Of a DNA stretch of 5,530 nucleotides, positions 5,215 to 5,530 are shown in pieces. Each line of letters starts with the position of its first letter. Within the stretch, counting starts at the first letter, position 1. Source of the stretch: Thiomonas sp. (GTDB lineage: Bacteria > Pseudomonadota > Gammaproteobacteria > Burkholderiales > Burkholderiaceae_C); NCBI GenBank assembly GCA_027451915.1, contig DAIDHU010000073.1, positions 1 to 5,530 of the forward strand. The letters are read 5' to 3'. Below the pieces are notes generated by a model. The model made no database searches, was not told where the DNA came from, and saw nothing but the letters and a program-made list of their open reading frames with translations. Both the position numbers and the translations under genes were made by a program.

Positions 5215-5244
5215 GGTCATCTGCTTATTAACACCCGGTCGAAT
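5212..5244 (+). repeat. Right terminal inverted repeat plus right octamer direct repeat
   Basis: Positions 5212-5236, ending CTGCTTATTAACACCC, are the inverse of 4481-4505 with one mismatch. GGTCGAAT follows at 5237-5244 in the same orientation as the copies at 4104 and 4473. Because the arms are inverted but the octamer is not, the octamer is outside the inverted repeat proper. Confidence 0.88.
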
Positions 5245-5267
5245 CGCCATTATGTCTCTGATGCACA
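5245..5267 (+). repeat. Outer inverted repeat, right arm
   Basis: CGCCATTATGTCTCTGATGC (5245-5264), ending ACA at 5267, is the inverse of 4449-4471 with one mismatch. It directly abuts the right octamer. The left arm is separated from its octamer by one extra C (4472). Confidence 0.85.
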
Positions 5268-5390
5268 TACCAACTCCGGAATGTGTGCTCGCAGTTCCTT
5301 GACCAAGAGGGCCGGCCGTTCGGCGTCGTCAAGGCCCTGCGCCCGGCAGGCAGATGGCTTCGCAGGCGACTTTGGATTAGGCTAGCCTCC
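5268..5390 (+). promoter_or_regulatory. Leader of the last antitoxin gene, with palindrome
   Basis: This stretch holds no supported gene. AGGCTAGCCT (5379-5388) is a perfect 10-bp palindrome ending 2 bp before the ATG at 5391, a good position for an autoregulatory operator. No purine-rich ribosome-binding site precedes the ATG, so a leaderless or weakly translated transcript is possible. A longer inverted repeat, CCTTGAC (5297-5303) with GTCAAGG (5328-5334), lies upstream. The frame of the antitoxin is open back to about 5262, but with no ATG and no recognisable homology. Confidence 0.4.
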
Positions 5391-5530
5391 ATGAACACGG
5401 TTCTCTCCCCGATCGAGTCTGAATTCGGCACCCAGCAGGAAGCCCAGGCGCATGACGCCTGGTTCCGCAGCCGTGTGCTGGAAAGCATGGCCGACACACG
5501 ACCAGCCGTGCCACATGACCAAGTGGTGGC
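5391..5530 (+). CDS. RelB-like/'stability determinant' antitoxin, N-terminal part
   Basis: 46 codons are visible before the window ends; there is no stop, so the gene continues to the right. The product starts MNTVLSPIESEFGTQQEAQA and continues HDAWFRSRVLESMADTRPAV then PHDQVV. The pattern 'LSPI.SEF.T.EQA...D.WFR.KV..S..D.RP..PHD.V' is that of short antitoxins annotated as stability determinant or RelB-family, normally paired with a ParE/RelE-type toxin immediately downstream. That toxin would lie beyond the window. ATG 5391 is the only sensible start. A palindrome ends 2 bp upstream, and there is no clear ribosome-binding site. It would be the third antitoxin gene in this 1.3-kb island. The family call is from memory of the motif and moderately sure. 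Confidence 0.7.
   Translation, partial: MNTVLSPIESEFGTQQEAQAHDAWFRSRVLESMADTRPAVPHDQVV

Larger units (their letters stand above)
4481..5236 (+). mobile_element. Putative transposase-less mobile cassette carrying dinJ-yafQ
   Basis: A 756-bp segment with 25-bp terminal inverted repeats (24/25 identical), flanked by the 8-bp direct repeats GGTCGAAT (4473-4480 and 5237-5244). It carries a TA operon and its promoter, and no transposase or recombinase. This fits a mobile insertion cassette (ends recognised by a transposase supplied elsewhere) with a TA passenger. It equally fits a cassette integrated by site-specific recombination at an 8-bp core. The IS family could not be assigned from the ends; 8-bp duplications and GG-starting termini occur in several IS families. 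The exact TIR/direct-repeat geometry is seen directly; mobility is inferred. Confidence 0.68.

Noticed and set aside
4481..5244. Integron gene cassette with attC sites
   Set aside because: TA genes are common integron cassettes, but no RYYYAAC/GTTRRRY core pair or attC-type folded site was found at the boundaries, and the boundary repeats are inverted to each other rather than direct.
4097..5267. CRISPR array
   Set aside because: Only three repeat-like junctions, in differing orientation and separated by genes hundreds of bp long; no regular spacers.
5262..5390. Possible N-terminal extension of the last antitoxin, or a separate small gene
   Set aside because: Frames on both strands are open, but there is no ATG, no ribosome-binding site and no homology I recognise. 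The antitoxin motif begins normally at ATG 5391.

Overview
The window reads as a high-GC betaproteobacterial chromosome, most likely Burkholderiales and possibly the Alcaligenaceae (Bordetella/Achromobacter-like). This rests on the codon bias, the gene order nlpD-rpoS-exonuclease-rlmD and the protein sequences. The genus is inferred, not proven.

Positions 1-3908 are a compact, co-directional housekeeping block on the + strand. It holds the 3' end of nlpD (cell-separation amidase activator), rpoS (stationary-phase sigma factor), a DEDDy-type 3'-5' exonuclease related to DNA polymerase B exonuclease domains, and rlmD (23S rRNA m5U1939 methyltransferase). Gaps are 25 bp and 11 bp, then a 4-bp ATGA overlap, so an operon or read-through transcription is likely. 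A 10-bp perfect inverted repeat straddles the rlmD stop.

From about 3919 the character changes to an accessory toxin-antitoxin (TA) island. It contains a short direct repeat and an operator-like palindrome, then a C-terminally truncated HipB-like helix-turn-helix antitoxin gene with no toxin beside it. Next comes a complete dinJ-yafQ type II TA operon, with all expected YafQ catalytic residues present. At the window edge is the start of a third antitoxin of the RelB/'stability determinant' kind.

The most interesting structure is how these pieces are joined. The dinJ-yafQ segment (4481-5236) has 25-bp terminal inverted repeats with one mismatch and is flanked on both sides by the 8-bp direct repeat GGTCGAAT. 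Outside those octamers, the left and right flanks are themselves a 23-bp inverted repeat with one mismatch. A third GGTCGAAT in the same orientation, at 4104-4111, lies between inverted heptamers and is followed by another copy of the element's terminal repeat. The region therefore looks like consecutive antitoxin/TA units separated by an identical octamer. Two explanations fit: a transposase-less mobile insertion cassette with 8-bp target duplications, or site-specific recombination at a fixed 8-bp core between inverted arms. No transposase or recombinase gene is present in the window.
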